Below are positions 1 through 11,471 of a stretch of 64,000 bases of DNA, piece after piece (within the stretch, counting starts at the first letter, position 1; each line of letters opens with the position of its first letter). A program made the translations under genes and the position numbers. Location: positions 29,441,797 to 29,505,796 of the forward strand of contig CM048850.1 in NCBI GenBank assembly GCA_026545225.1, given 5' to 3'. The notes beneath the pieces are model-generated. The model worked only from the letters and a program-made list of their open reading frames with translations, was not told the origin of the DNA and ran no database searches. This DNA comes from Cornus controversa (taxonomy: Eukaryota > Streptophyta > Magnoliopsida > Cornales > Cornaceae).

Positions 1-994
1 AAAGTAGCCCGATTGAGAGGGGAATTTTAGGGTTTCTAATTAAAATGAAATGAATTTCACTACGAAAGCCTCAATTTGAGTGTTTGATAATGGAAACATG
101 AAGATTTGAGAAATTGAAAATGAGTGACGTGGGCCCAAAAACTCTAATTTCGTAATTTCTCAAAATTGGCTTAATTGGGTGAGAGCTAATTTGAAATCAA
201 ATAGATTGTGATCCAAATTTATTTTTTCACTATTTGATTGGGTTCAATCAGGAATTTAATGTTGACAAGACTGAAATTAGGGTGCCGAAAACGCTAATTA
301 AGGATCAATTTGGAATCAATTCTATAATTTGACAGTGAAAATGATTCGAAATAGTAGAATTCCACATGTAGGGTAGATTTGGATTCATTGGAACTCTTTG
401 ATTGTGTCGATTGATAGACTTTACAAAGTCCATATTATGAAAAATACTCAAAATATGGAGTGGGGGTAAAATGTGGAGCCAAGTTCATAGCAAACACCAC
501 ATCATCTTGGATCACTGAAATGATGGTATTTGCCTATATTACAAGATAATTGTAGGGGGAAAATCCTCCAACTTTTCACATGGGCTTACTAATGCACGAA
601 CGGGCCAAACCCAAGAGGAATTAAGCCCAAATGCGTAAAACAAGCCTCAAAGAATAATATCAAAAGAAAGGATGGGCCAGGCCACCCTTTTCAGGATTAA
701 AGTGGCCCAAAATAGATATCAGTCCAAATTATATTAGGAATTTATATGATTGAAAGAAAAGATAGTTGTAAATAGATAAATTTGAGTCCTAATAGGATTC
801 AAATTTCAACTTGTCTAAATAAAGAAAAAAGATGAATGAAAAATAATTTTCTCTTTCTCTAAAAAGATATCTCATGTTCTTGAATTATTGAGTGTGTGCA
901 ATAGATTAATTGGTTAGAAATTAGTCAAGCAATTTCTTGTAGTAACAATGATCTTCAACATGATAGAAAGTAGTATTACTAGAGTCTTTATTCA
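1..994. other. AT-rich upstream DNA without a recognised gene
   Basis: I see no coding region here. The stretch is AT-rich, with stop codons in every frame. Parts of 440-960 look like degraded LTR-retrotransposon DNA (promoter-like and U5-like AT-rich sequence), but I could not find paired ends or a target duplication. Before the LINE at 1416 inserted, this DNA was continuous with the promoter region at 15970-16414. Confidence 0.4.
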
Positions 995-1160
995 CCTTTC
1001 TGCTTTCATCCATGATTCATATTGAGAACCCCATGCCAAATCCATTATATTGACCTCCATCTCTTTCTTGTAGTATCTAGGGATATGCCCAATGCAACCA
1101 TAATTATAAAAATATTTGGTGAGAATCTCTTATATTTGAATAAAATTCATATGTTTTCCC
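995..1160 (-). pseudogene. Degenerate LINE ORF1 zinc-knuckle fragment
   Basis: Read on the minus strand, about 40 codons ending near 995 resemble the zinc-knuckle region of plant L1 ORF1 proteins: a FYNYGCIGHIPRYYKK stretch followed by an SQYESWMKAER stretch. In the family this region reads C-x2-C-x4-H-x4-C and then YGxWMRA. Here two of the cysteines are tyrosines, so the knuckle is not functional. No RT region accompanies it. It would be an old relic independent of the LINE at 1416. Moderate to low confidence because the match is short. Confidence 0.4.
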
Positions 1161-1402
1161 TTTAAAAACCAATTGAGCACCTCTTTAGTGGATTCTGAAA
1201 TTCAGTTACTTGAAATCACTGAAGATGATATGAAGGTGTTCAATGGCGTTCTAATCAAGGATGGGTGATTGATGTTGTTGGACTTCACAACATAATAGTC
1301 AATTTTTCATCTTACTCCCTTGGAGGCATAAGATGAAGTTTTTTTTTTTCTCTCTTTTATATACAATACTAACAATAAATTGTTGTGTCACATCCACATT
1401 AG

Positions 1403-1415
1403 CTTCAAATATCTG
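1403..1415 (+). repeat. Left target-site duplication of the L1 LINE
   Basis: The 13-mer CTTCAAATATCTG occurs here and again at 15957-15969, directly after the LINE poly(A) tail. A 13-bp duplication is typical of target-primed reverse transcription and fixes the LINE 5' end at 1416. Confidence 0.9.
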
Positions 1416-1689
1416 GATCGGCATTCAATTGAGGCTATATGTCCTCTCGTTTATGGAGGGTCCCTGGAGAGGTCAGGGAGTGAGAGTGACCTAGCCTCAT
1501 CTCTCATCTTTTTTCTTTCATTTTCCTTTGTTTTCTTCCATTTTTCCTTGGTTCCTCTAGATTTTCTTGTATTTCTCACCATTTCTAACCTACTTTCCCT
1601 TTCTTCTTTCACTTCCCTTTTCTCCTCCACTGTTTTCCACTTTTTCTTCCTCTTTTAACTAATCCCTCTTACAGACCACTTTCTCTCTC

Positions 1690-2350
1690 TACCAACGAGG
1701 AAATCATATCTTCTCTTCAAGATTTCACTCTCACACCAGAGGAGGAAGAGATAATCGAAACTCTTGAAGATGATACTTTCTCTAGTATTCAAGGATGTAA
1801 GCAGAGCCTCTTTGGAAAAGTCATCTCTAATAAACCCATCAACGTGAGAGTTCTCCAGAATACTTTATCGGAACTTTGGAATTACAAACTCAAAGTCTTC
1901 CAAATTCAGCCAGATAAGTTTCATTTCCTCTTTAACTCTGAACAAGAGATTAGCAAAATACTCTCTGGAAGACTTTGGTTTTTTTAAAAAAATCTCCTAA
2001 TTCTTGTCGAATGGTGTCCCGCTATTGTGATTAATGACCAAATTTTCTCAAAATCACCGTTCTGGGTGACTCTGACGAACATTCCTCTTGAGGGTCTTAC
2101 TTTGGAGGTTGGTTTGAAAATTGCTAAGAAATTCTCTGTTTGCCACAAGGTTGAAATCAGAGACCGAGGAATTGATGGTGGAAAATATTTAAGAATCAAT
2201 GTTGATATTGATCTCGTCCATTCCCTTCGTTGAGGTATCCATCTGAAGTTATTCGGAAATATCATATGGGTTCCTTTTAGCTATGAAAGATTGCCTTCGT
2301 TCTGTTATAAATGTGGACATCTTGATCATATTTTAAAGAATTGTAACCAA
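1690..2350 (+). pseudogene. LINE ORF1: DUF4283 plus CCHC zinc knuckle (broken)
   Basis: From about 1698 the frame reads TNEEIISSLQDFTLTPEEEE and continues into a DUF4283 nucleic-acid-binding domain (SLFGKVISNKPINVRVLQ, then a FHFLF stretch). After a run of T's and a frame change near 1981 it continues as SPFWVTLTNIPLEGL. A stop follows (TGA at 2231-2233), then an intact knuckle FCYKCGHLDHILKNC (C-x2-C-x4-H-x4-C) at about 2300-2345. The Ser/Pro-rich, poorly conserved tail continues towards 3230. In the family this protein coats LINE RNA. The frameshift and stop make it a pseudogene. Confidence 0.85.
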
Positions 2351-3270
2351 ATGAGTTCACCCAACTCTTGCAATAGCTCACTTTTGTACCAATTTAGCCC
2401 ATGGATGTGAAGAGAATCACCAGCAGGAAGACTTATTCAGAGCTTCAGAAGTCCTTTTACTAAATCTCCATCGCCTGATTTCTCCTCTGAGAGCTCTCCG
2501 ACGAGCTCAACCGATCTTAGCAGCGGTTCTCTGACAATAGTACAATCAAGGTCGACAATGGATACAAGGGACGATCATGCCAGGCCATCATTCTTGTCTG
2601 GGAATCTATGTAATGGCGTAACGGATGGTACGAAAAAAGCAGAGGCCTCAACACGTGGTTCGTCAGCAATTGAAATTCCTTCTTCGGCTCAACTGGGCTC
2701 AACTGATCCAGGTACATCTCACACTGAGCATATTCACTTTATTTTTTCTCAATCTCCACTCCAATACTCTTTTCAGCCCAAGGACTTTGTATTCATAAAC
2801 CAATTCCCTTTAACCCTCAACCCACCCTAAGTTTCCCCTTAACCCAAAGAGCACAACATAAGCCAATTCATCCTTTTATCCAAACCCAACCCAAAAGTCA
2901 CAAGCCTATGCAATCAAACATCTTAAATCGATCCCATTCAGTTTCTTTAAATCCACCCATGACTCATACAATCACTTCAGATCCCCCCCTCTCACGTGAC
3001 TGTTGCAACATTGATCCTTCAATTTTCTGCAATTCCCTCAGCGTCATTGACTTCAGTCAGAGGACTATCTGTTCAACGCTGTTGGAAGAGAAAAACCAGA
3101 TCTTATACCACATCATCATCTTCTTTTTTGAATCTTCATAATTCCAAAAGGAAAAATCATTCAGATGAAAGTAAAACATCTCTTAACAAGCTCCCAAAAC
3201 TCACTGAGGTTCCTCTTTAATTTTCTACTTCCATTCCAATTCACAATGAGGTGGAGAAGGCCAACCTTGA

Positions 3271-4017
3271 ATGGCCCCAATGGTCTCCATGAAGGTCCTG
3301 GTGTGGAATTGTCAGGGTGTGGGGAAGCCCCTGACAATTTCCCAATTGAGGAGAATTATTTCACTCCATTCACCTTTTTTGTTTTGCCTTCTTGAAACTA
3401 AAAACCCTAATAATTGTTTGGAACGAATTCGTGATCAAATTGGCAACTACAATCTCCACCTTATCCCTCCCAGAGGCCTTTCAGGGGGGCTAGCTATGTT
3501 TTTTTTTTCCAGAAACCAAGGTATTTCGATTGTGGAAAGCAATGATTTTCAAATTACTTGCTGTATTGACAAAGGTGGAGTTTCTGAACCATGGTTCCTT
3601 ACTTCTATCTATGCCTCATGTGATGATTCCACACGAGCCATCCAGTGGAATTTCTTAAGGAACTTGCAGAATCTTATTGGAAAGCAATGGGTCATCCTCG
3701 GCGATTTCAATTCTATTGTTTGCAATTCTGAAAAACGAGGGGAGACTCTGAAGCAAGGTTGGATGCTAAAAAAATTTAGAACTTTCATTGAATTATGTGG
3801 GCTACTGGATATGGGTTTCAAGGGCCCTCCTTTTACCTGGTGTAATAACAGAGGTTTTGGTCACACCATCAAAGAAAGATTGGATCATGGACTTTGTTCT
3901 CAAGATTGGCTTATTCAATTTCATCATAGCAAGATCCATCATATTCCAATCTCTAGCTCTGATCATCTTGCTCTTCTCCTATGCCTCAATGAAAGTCTTT
4001 CAAGTGTAAGAAGATAA
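3271..4017 (+). pseudogene. LINE ORF2, APE-type endonuclease domain
   Basis: The stretch codes for 248 residues of an apurinic-like endonuclease that nicks target DNA for LINE integration. Family landmarks are present in order: VWNCQG (Asn), LLETK (Glu), SIYAS (Tyr), LGDFNSI (Asp and Asn) and SSDHLALL (Asp and His). All catalytic positions I can place look intact. The frame ends at a TAA (4015-4017), but the following DNA continues the ORF2 protein in the same frame, so this is a premature stop rather than a natural end. The real start is probably the second Met (MKVLVWNCQG, 3286). Confidence 0.88.
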
Positions 4018-5603
4018 TTCTACTTTGATTCGAGATGGGTCAAAGAAAGAGATTTTAAGCCTATTATTCAAGAATCTTGGGATACCCCTATTCCAGGCTC
4101 TCAGATGTATCAATTTCGAGAAAAACTCAAAATTTGTAAATATAATCTCAAGTAGTGGAATAGATCTCACAATTTTAACTCAAAATCTCTGATCCAGAAT
4201 TTACAAGATCAAATTTCTCAGCTCAAGAGCCACCCTGGTTGGGATAGGTCAGCAATTTTCAAACTTGAAACTGAACTGGGTCATGTCTGGAGAGAAGAAG
4301 AGCTTTTTTGGAAACAAAAATCCAAAATAGCATGGCTTAAACATGGTGATAAAAACACCACTTTCTTTCACAGAAAAACTCTCATTCGAAGAAACAAAAA
4401 TGCTATTACAGGACTGGAGGACTCTAATGGAAATTGGAGAAATTCTAAAGAGGATGTACGTAGAATTACAGAGGATTATTTCTTCAATCTTTACTTATCC
4501 TCATGCTCTCAACCTGACAACAACTTTTGGAACTTGATCACACCCAAAATCAGTCAAGAAATGAACCATACTTTGACGAAAGAAGGTTCTGAAGAAGAAC
4601 TAAAGGCAGTCATAAAAGATATGGGCTCTTTCAAGATGCCAGGTCCCAATGGTTTCACGCCTCTCTTCTACTAATCAAACTGGGACATTGTCAAGCATAA
4701 CCTAGTGAGCGCTTTTAATTCCTTTATTTGTGATGGTCATCTGCTGAAAAGCTTGAACCACACAAATATTGCCTCAATCCCTAAAGTCAAAAATCCCTCT
4801 CAAATGACTCAATTCCGTCCAATTGCCCTTTGCAATGTCCTCTATAAAATTTTCTCAAAGACTCTTGGCAATTGCCTAAAACCTCTACTTGACAAAATTA
4901 TATGCTCTAATCAAAGTGCATTTGTACCAAACAGATCAATTCATGATAATATAATTCTCTCTCATGAGCTTCTCCATTGTTTGAGAAATCGCATATCAGG
5001 AAAAATAGGTTTTATTGCTCTCAAATTGGATATAGCCAAAGCTTTTGATCGAATTGAGTGGGATTTCTTAGAATTAATGATGAAACACCTTGGGTTTGAT
5101 CATCATTGGATCTCTATTATTATGGAATGTGTTTCTACTATCACCTACTCCATTATTATTAATGGTGAAGCTGGTGGAATGATTAAACCTTCGAGAGGGC
5201 TCCGACAAGGAGACCCCCTTTCTCCTTACTTATTTCTCATTTGTACAGAGGGTTTATCTTCACTTCTCTATCATGCTAATCAACAAAATCTTATAAGTGG
5301 TTTGAAGATTAACAGGTTCTGTCCTACCATTACTCACTTACTCTTCGCAGATGATTCTCTCTTATTTTGTAAAGCAGAGTCTTTAGAAGTTAGGAATATC
5401 AGAAATATTTTGAAACGTTATGAATTTCTCTCTGGGCAATTTGTTAATTACAACAAGTCTGGAATGTATTTCAGTTCAAATATTAAATCAACTCATAGAA
5501 GGAGTTTGAGAATAATTCTTCATATTCATGAACAAGGATGGTGCAACAAATATCTAGGACTTCCTGTAGTTCTTGAAAGATCAAAGCTTGTTTCATTCCA
5601 ATT
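4018..5603 (+). pseudogene. LINE ORF2, linker and reverse transcriptase domain
   Basis: The frame continues from the endonuclease (YFDSRWVKERDF onward) with further in-frame stops near 4153 and 4672. The RT core is open from 4705: IASIPKV, FRPIALCNVLYKI, NQSAFVPNRSI, LKLDIAKAFDRIEWDFL, the RGLRQGDPLSPYLF box, and the catalytic LLFADDSLLF at about 5338-5367. The copy-specific LYLGLPV-type motif reads CNKYLGLPV. An LTR element interrupts the domain at 5609. The coding sequence resumes at 14104. Confidence 0.9.
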
Positions 5604-5608
5604 CTTTG
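5604..5608. repeat. Target-site duplication CTTTG, left copy
   Basis: CTTTG here and at 14099-14103 directly flanks the TG...CA ends of the LTR element. This shows that it inserted into the LINE and has not been rearranged since. Confidence 0.92.
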
Positions 5609-7001
5609 TGATGTTGTTTTAAAATTGTTAAATAACTCGCAAGTGTACGAATCTATTAAAGTATAGTTGGACAAGAACGAGGTCGAACCCAAGGGAATGC
5701 TTTGAGAAGAAAAACTAACACAAATTCAAATTAATTTAAAACTAATCTAGTTTAAACAAAAGTTGATTGATTTGAGATAAATTAAACTAACATGTAAATA
5801 AAATAACACTATTGAAATCAAACAAAGAAAATAACTAAGGTTTTGGATTCCACCACCATTAAATCCATGAAGTTTTTAATATTCATTTATTAATTCCCAA
5901 AGTTAGAGTAGCAATCAAGAAATCAATCTATTACTCACTCAAGATTTAACAATAAAGCACTATGAAAAATATATCAAAAAGGTAGATTTTCCTTCGCTTC
6001 ACTAGTGTAAAATTCTAAGCATCCTATGTATCCAATTTAATGAAAAACATAAGATCAAAGATTATCACTTTTAAGAAATACAAACCCAAGCTTAGATTAA
6101 TTATAATACCTTCTAACTACCACATATACATGATATAGATGGTGAAAGAACTATAAAATAATTAATCACAAGAAGCGAAAATCATAAGAATTTAAATCAT
6201 ACACATGAGAATCAATTAATGAACAAAAGAACTTCACTTCATTAATGGAGGTTTCCTCCTCAACCTTAGTTGAGGAGTTTAGTTACACATGATAGAAGAA
6301 GAAGATAACAAATAAATAAAAGACATAATAAAATAAATAAAACCCGGATTGTCTCTGTCTTCTCTGCCTTGGCCTCCACTTCTTTTCTCTCCCAAAACAG
6401 CCTCCAATTCACCTCTTTATACCCCAAGAGAATACATAAATTCCTAATCCAATTAGGAGATAAAGTCCTAATCCAATTAGGAGACAATTAGGGTTTTCCC
6501 GCAGCCCTAAATAGGTAGATTTTTCTACTGCCTTTCGGCCCAAGTTTTGACCCAGTAGAAGTCCGATTTACAAAATTTACGTGAAATACAAAAGTGTCCA
6601 GAATCGAATTTCGTTCAACCAATGTAGGAATTAAGTCGAATTAACACTCGGAAATAAGGTTTTCAGTCCACTTTCCAAAACGGGATTAAAACTGGATTAA
6701 GTGTAGAATTGGGCTTCAGGCCCGTAATCTTCTTAAGCAGTTGTAATTCTCTAGAACCTCTTCCTTGGGCTGATTTGAGTTAAAATATGGAGTTGAATGG
6801 ACCCATTAGATGTAGGCTTCATATAACCTTCTTGGATATCATCTTTAAAAGCCCAAAATCATGGTCTTATCAGAAATAATCATTAAGGCCCTGAAAAAGA
6901 CAGAAAACACAAAAACAGAGTAAAATCACATATAAATTATCAGTAAGAGAATAAAATATGTAAATTAAGAGGCTAGAATGCGTAATATTCAACGCCGATC
7001 A
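5609..7001 (-). repeat. LTR of the Athila-like element (3' LTR in element orientation)
   Basis: A 1393-bp LTR with TG...CA ends, nearly identical to 12706-14098. It carries the minus-strand frame starting MSPNWIRTLSPNWIR at about 6487. This frame is mirrored in the other LTR and is probably not a gene, because it comes from a short tandem TCCTAATCCAATTAGGAGA repeat. Confidence 0.93.
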
Positions 7002-7014
7002 CACCCCCAAACTT
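7002..7014 (-). promoter_or_regulatory. Polypurine tract of the Athila-like element
   Basis: On the minus strand the sequence AAGTTTGGGGGTG lies immediately before the 3' LTR, where second-strand synthesis would be primed. Similar AAGTTTGGGGG tracts recur at about 8270-8280 and 8405-8416 inside the element. Confidence 0.75.
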
Positions 7015-8972
7015 ACATATTGCTAGTCCCTTAGCAATAAAATAAAATAAAACTAAAACAAAGAAAACTAACTAAACACAAACTAAACTACCCAACTCCT
7101 CTTTCGTGGGAGAAGCGATTGCATTTAGCATATGCAACAAGCCTTTGAACCCCTAGGTTCCCCCTAGTGGACGAGTTATAGTCTCGTGAGGGTTTCCAGA
7201 AATGTTACCCACAAACATTCAAAATTTCTGTTTAAACATTAATCAAAGAGAAGATTACAATATATAGTTACAAACTTGCATTCAAGAATAATTTCAAAAT
7301 TTCAAATTCCATAATTCAAAGTAATGGTCCCCATGCATAATTCACCTCAACATATCTCAAAGTAACCAATTCTAGCTCCCTCGTGAAAAGTGAACTAGCA
7401 ATCATCTCATGTAGCATAACTCAGCTCTAAATATATTAAGTCACATACCCCTTCAACTCACTAGCTCCCCTTATTGAAATCATACTTCCAGACATGAATA
7501 CATGACTTTTTCATATATATATATTTTATTTTATTTTTTTTTTCATTGCTTTATTGGTTGTGCAATGTCTTGATCTATTAAGCTTTCTGAAAGACCCATG
7601 TAGCAAGCTTTAGTCAGTGACTCCCAAACCAGATGACTTTAGGGCACTAAGCGTTAAGACACCCCGAAGAACCTAATTACTCGAATCAATCAGGCTACAA
7701 ATCAAGACAACCAATGCTCATCTTTTCTCACCTTTTCACTTTTGACGCGAACACTCCGTGCTTCCTGAGGCATAGAGGCCCGGTTACTCATGAAAAGGAT
7801 CAAATTGATTTTCTATTCATCACATATTCTTTTTTTCTTTTTTTTCATTGAAGTCATGTAAATCACATCATCGATACTCATTCTCAAGGGATACCAATTA
7901 ATATCAAGTATATGTAACCCAACAACTCAAAGCCAAAGTTTATACCCTATAAGATTATGCTAGTGTGCCTGTGCATGTGAGGAAACTAAAATCAATTACT
8001 CCAAGGCATGTCAAAGCAAACAATGATTAAAACCACTAATTCAAACCACAGTTTCTAAAAATTTAAAATATACTCAAAAATTGCAAGTTAAGCACCTACA
8101 TAGAGTATTAATCCCTTGAATAATGTAAAAACATCCTATCTAAAAACAAAACAAAAGAAAATAAAAAACAAACTATGAAAATAATGTAACCAAAAAGTCC
8201 TAAAAATAAGAAAATTTTCATAAAAATCTCCCCCCATTGCAATAAAGCACATAAGGCATCGCGTCACCCCCAAACTTAAACTGTACATTGTCCTCAATGT
8301 ACACCCAATCAAAGCATAGAGAAGGGGTAGAACGATATTACCAGAAAACGAGAGTAGCGGCAAGAAAATAGAGTAAATCAGTAGCATAAAGGTAATGAAG
8401 TCACTCCCCCAAACTTGGATGCTACATCCTATCAAAATAACGACTACACTCCAACGACTAAGTGAAATAACATGGGTGAAGATAAATATGAAACAGAAAG
8501 GAAAAATAAAAAGGTTTTTATTATTATTTTTTTTATTTTTAAAACCTAATCTTTAGGTGAAAACCACGGGTACTACTTTGCTCCCCATTTTCTGAACTGG
8601 TGGGTCCCAATTTTTCAAGATGTATATGTGATAAGATATTGATTATCCAGATACGCTAACGTATAGAGTATAAAGGGGTTGCCTTTCTTTATTAAAGCCA
8701 TACTGTGTTGAAGCAATCTCAACAGTATTGGGTATTGAAACCAGACTTTAATAAACGGAAATCATCAACTTTATCAATCATATCACAAATTGTAGAATTG
8801 GTACTACATACATAGTCAGAGAATGGGCGGCTATACCGGATCATGATGAATTTTTTTTTTTTTTTTTTAGAGAAAAATTGAAAATTAAATACACAAACTA
8901 GAAATAAAAAGACGCAAGAGCTATAAATCCTAAAACTAATAATGTACAATGATGACCAAATAGGTCAATAAC
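7015..8972 (-). other. Non-coding 3' internal region of the Athila-like element
   Basis: About 2 kb between the gag-protease stop codon and the polypurine tract. I see no RT, integrase or envelope motif in any frame. It contains repeated purine tracts. One of these (near 8265-8305) is joined to an ATTGAGGACAATGTAC stretch of a kind I associate with the 3' half of Athila-like elements. In an autonomous relative pol would occupy this place. Confidence 0.6.
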
Positions 8973-11471
8973 TCAACCGATACCTAGGCTTTCCATCTTG
9001 ACTTTCCATTTTTTGGTGTCTATAAAATGGACTGAATTTAAGGAAACATTCACATCCACTAAAGCATTCGCATTTTTACAGGCACTATCAGTATCAAAAT
9101 CACAGCCAAAATTAGTTAGGTTTGCCTCTAAAGGGTCCTTATAACCAGCATGAATAAAAGTATTCTGACCTAGACTCTCTATTAAATTTAACTCACAAAT
9201 ATCCTCAGAGTCTGGTGATTGTTGGTTTACGTTAAAAACATTAAGTTCAACAGACATATTACCAAAGGAAAGTTTCACAACACCATTTTTACAGTTGATT
9301 AGAGCATTTGAAGTGGCTAGGAATGGACGACCTAAGATGACAGGAATCTGGCTAGTAGGATTAGTTACAGGTTGAGTGTCTAAGACAATAAAGTCTACAG
9401 GAAAGAAGAATTTATCAACCTGAATGAGCACATCCTCAATAACACCACGAGGAACCTTAACTGAGCGATTTGCTAATTGGAGTACCACCTTCGTGGGTTT
9501 CAACTCACCAAGACCTAGTTGCTCATAAACAGAGTAAGGTAACAAATTGACACTCGCACCCAAGTCAAGCAAAGCTTGTTCAATTTTTTGATCACCTATG
9601 GTACATGAAATCGTAGGACATCCAGGATCCTTAAATTTAGGTGGAGTGCGATGTTGGATGATTGAGCTAACTTGTTCAGTGAGGAAGGCTTTCTTATGCA
9701 CATTCAAGCCACATTTAACCGTACACAAGTCCTTTAAGAATTTTGCATAAGAGGGGATCTGTTGAATTGCATCAAGAAATGGAATATTAATTTTGACTTG
9801 TTTAAACACTTCCATAATCTCATTATAGTGATTCCCCTTCTTAGGCTTTTGAAGTCTTTGAGGATATGGTGCAGTAGGAACAAAGTTTCTAACTGGTGGA
9901 CGTATTTGAGATAGTGGGTCAAGACTAGGGACTTGAATTTCTGTCTCAACTTCAGATGTAGTTTTATCCTCTCTTCCGCTAACATGGTCCTTTTCAATTT
10001 TCTCATTATATATAGACATTTGGACTCCATTATCAACTTGTTTACCTGATCTTAGGGTTGTGATAGAGTGAACCTGCTCATGTGAACCAGAAGTAGATTG
10101 GTCACTAATATGAAACTGGCCCTTTGGGTTAGGCACAGGTTGACTAGGAAACTTTCCTTTCTCCCTCTCTCCTACAACAGTGGCTAATTGACCTATTTGA
10201 GTTTCTAACTTAGAAATTGACTGACTGGTCTGTTGCATGAACTGTTGGAGAGTATCCTCTAAAGTTGGTCTCTGTTGAGGTGGGGGAACATAAGGAGGGG
10301 CATTTTGGGACATGGAAGGATATGAAAATTGTGGTTGCCCTTGGGGTTGCGTAGGTTGCACCACTTGGTTGTTCCGAGGTTGGTCTTGCCTCCAAGAAAA
10401 ATTAGGATGGTTCCTCCAATTAGGATTGTATGTGTCAGAATAGGGACTGTCAAATGGTTTCTTATAGGAATTGAGTGCATTGGCTTGTTCGGCTATATAC
10501 TCATGAAAAGATGCAATAGATGGACAAGTTTGCGCTTTATGAGAAAAACTTTCACACAATTGACACACCTCACTAACTGTACGAATAGAAGAGTTATTTC
10601 CTTTACTCATCTCTATAGCCTCTACTTTCCTAGTTAGACTAGCTATCCTCGCACTCAAATCGGTATCCTCTCGGAGTTCATAGATTCCTCCCTTTTTGGG
10701 TTCTGAGAGCACTGATAGACCACTCCTTTCAACCCTCCCTGAGTACTCCCATTGTTGAGAGTTCTCTGACAATGCATCAAGAAATTTCCATGCTTCATCC
10801 TCATTCTTAGACATAAATTCTACCCCGCCTCGTGACTCAATTAGTTGACGATTATAGGGTGACAACCCCTCATAAAAGAATTGAACTAATTGCCACTTGG
10901 CAAAACCATGATGTGGACACTTAAGGAGAATATCATTAAATTTCTCCCAACATATGTAAAACTCTTCACCCTTTTTTTGAGTAAATTGCATGATATTTCG
11001 ACGAAGGGAGTTAGTTTTGTGCATGGGAAAGAACTTAGTAAGGAATTTAGTGCATAACCCATCCCATGAATTGACAGACGCGGGTTCCAGTGAGTATAAC
11101 CAAGATTTTGCTTTCTCTTTCAAAGAGAATGGAAATAACCGCAATTTAATTGACTCCTCAGAAATATGTTGAAATTGTAGTGTGGAGTAAATCTCTAGAA
11201 ATTCCTTAACATGGAGGTATGGGTCATCAGAACTAAGACCTCTAAAAGTGGGCAGTAAATTAATTACCGCCGCCCCTATCTCAAAATGTCCCTGTTGGGT
11301 AGCAGGTAACACAATGCAAGACGGGTTTGTAATCTGCACGGGAGTGTAATAGTCTTTAAGGGATTTAGTTTCAACGGGATCTGCCATCTTGGGTAAAGAA
11401 GGATCTCTAACACTAGAATTTTTCACACCCTTTCGAAAGGTTCTCTCAATCTCAAGATCTAATGGAAGCAA
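8973..11471 (-). CDS. Retrotransposon gag with retropepsin-like domain (832 aa)
   Basis: One uninterrupted 832-codon ORF on the minus strand forms the only protein of the Athila-like element. Residues about 70-250 form a Retrotrans_gag capsid-type domain (FRGLSSDDPYLHVKEFLEIY, LRLFPFSLKEKAKSWLY). Near residue 305 a zinc knuckle reads CQLCESFSHKAQTC. A long Gln/Pro-rich linker follows. Near residue 625 a retropepsin-like fold begins with LLDLGASVNLLPYSVYEQLGLG and ends with VILGRPFLATSNALI. In this plant family DLGAS is the usual form of the catalytic loop. The protein would package element RNA in cytoplasmic particles. It looks whole, in keeping with the young age of the insertion. Confidence 0.9.
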   Translation of the reverse strand: MLPLDLEIERTFRKGVKNSSVRDPSLPKMADPVETKSLKDYYTPVQITNPSCIVLPATQQGHFEIGAAVINLLPTFRGLSSDDPYLHVKEFLEIYSTLQFQHISEESIKLRLFPFSLKEKAKSWLYSLEPASVNSWDGLCTKFLTKFFPMHKTNSLRRNIMQFTQKKGEEFYICWEKFNDILLKCPHHGFAKWQLVQFFYEGLSPYNRQLIESRGGVEFMSKNEDEAWKFLDALSENSQQWEYSGRVERSGLSVLSEPKKGGIYELREDTDLSARIASLTRKVEAIEMSKGNNSSIRTVSEVCQLCESFSHKAQTCPSIASFHEYIAEQANALNSYKKPFDSPYSDTYNPNWRNHPNFSWRQDQPRNNQVVQPTQPQGQPQFSYPSMSQNAPPYVPPPQQRPTLEDTLQQFMQQTSQSISKLETQIGQLATVVGEREKGKFPSQPVPNPKGQFHISDQSTSGSHEQVHSITTLRSGKQVDNGVQMSIYNEKIEKDHVSGREDKTTSEVETEIQVPSLDPLSQIRPPVRNFVPTAPYPQRLQKPKKGNHYNEIMEVFKQVKINIPFLDAIQQIPSYAKFLKDLCTVKCGLNVHKKAFLTEQVSSIIQHRTPPKFKDPGCPTISCTIGDQKIEQALLDLGASVNLLPYSVYEQLGLGELKPTKVVLQLANRSVKVPRGVIEDVLIQVDKFFFPVDFIVLDTQPVTNPTSQIPVILGRPFLATSNALINCKNGVVKLSFGNMSVELNVFNVNQQSPDSEDICELNLIESLGQNTFIHAGYKDPLEANLTNFGCDFDTDSACKNANALVDVNVSLNSVHFIDTKKWKVKMESLGIG

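Noticed and set aside
6266-6487. Minus-strand 73-codon frame with MSPNWIRTLSPNWIR repeat, also at 13363-13584
   Set aside because: It lies within both LTRs and arises from a short tandem repeat. No homology or expression signal supports a protein.
8136-8435. Minus-strand 99-codon frame in the Athila-like element, considered as an envelope or accessory ORF
   Set aside because: It has a hydrophobic, low-complexity composition from AT-rich DNA, with no envelope landmarks and no splice context.
9734-10637. Several frames overlapping the gag-protease ORF on both strands
   Set aside because: They are shadows of the long gag-protease ORF with no independent motif.
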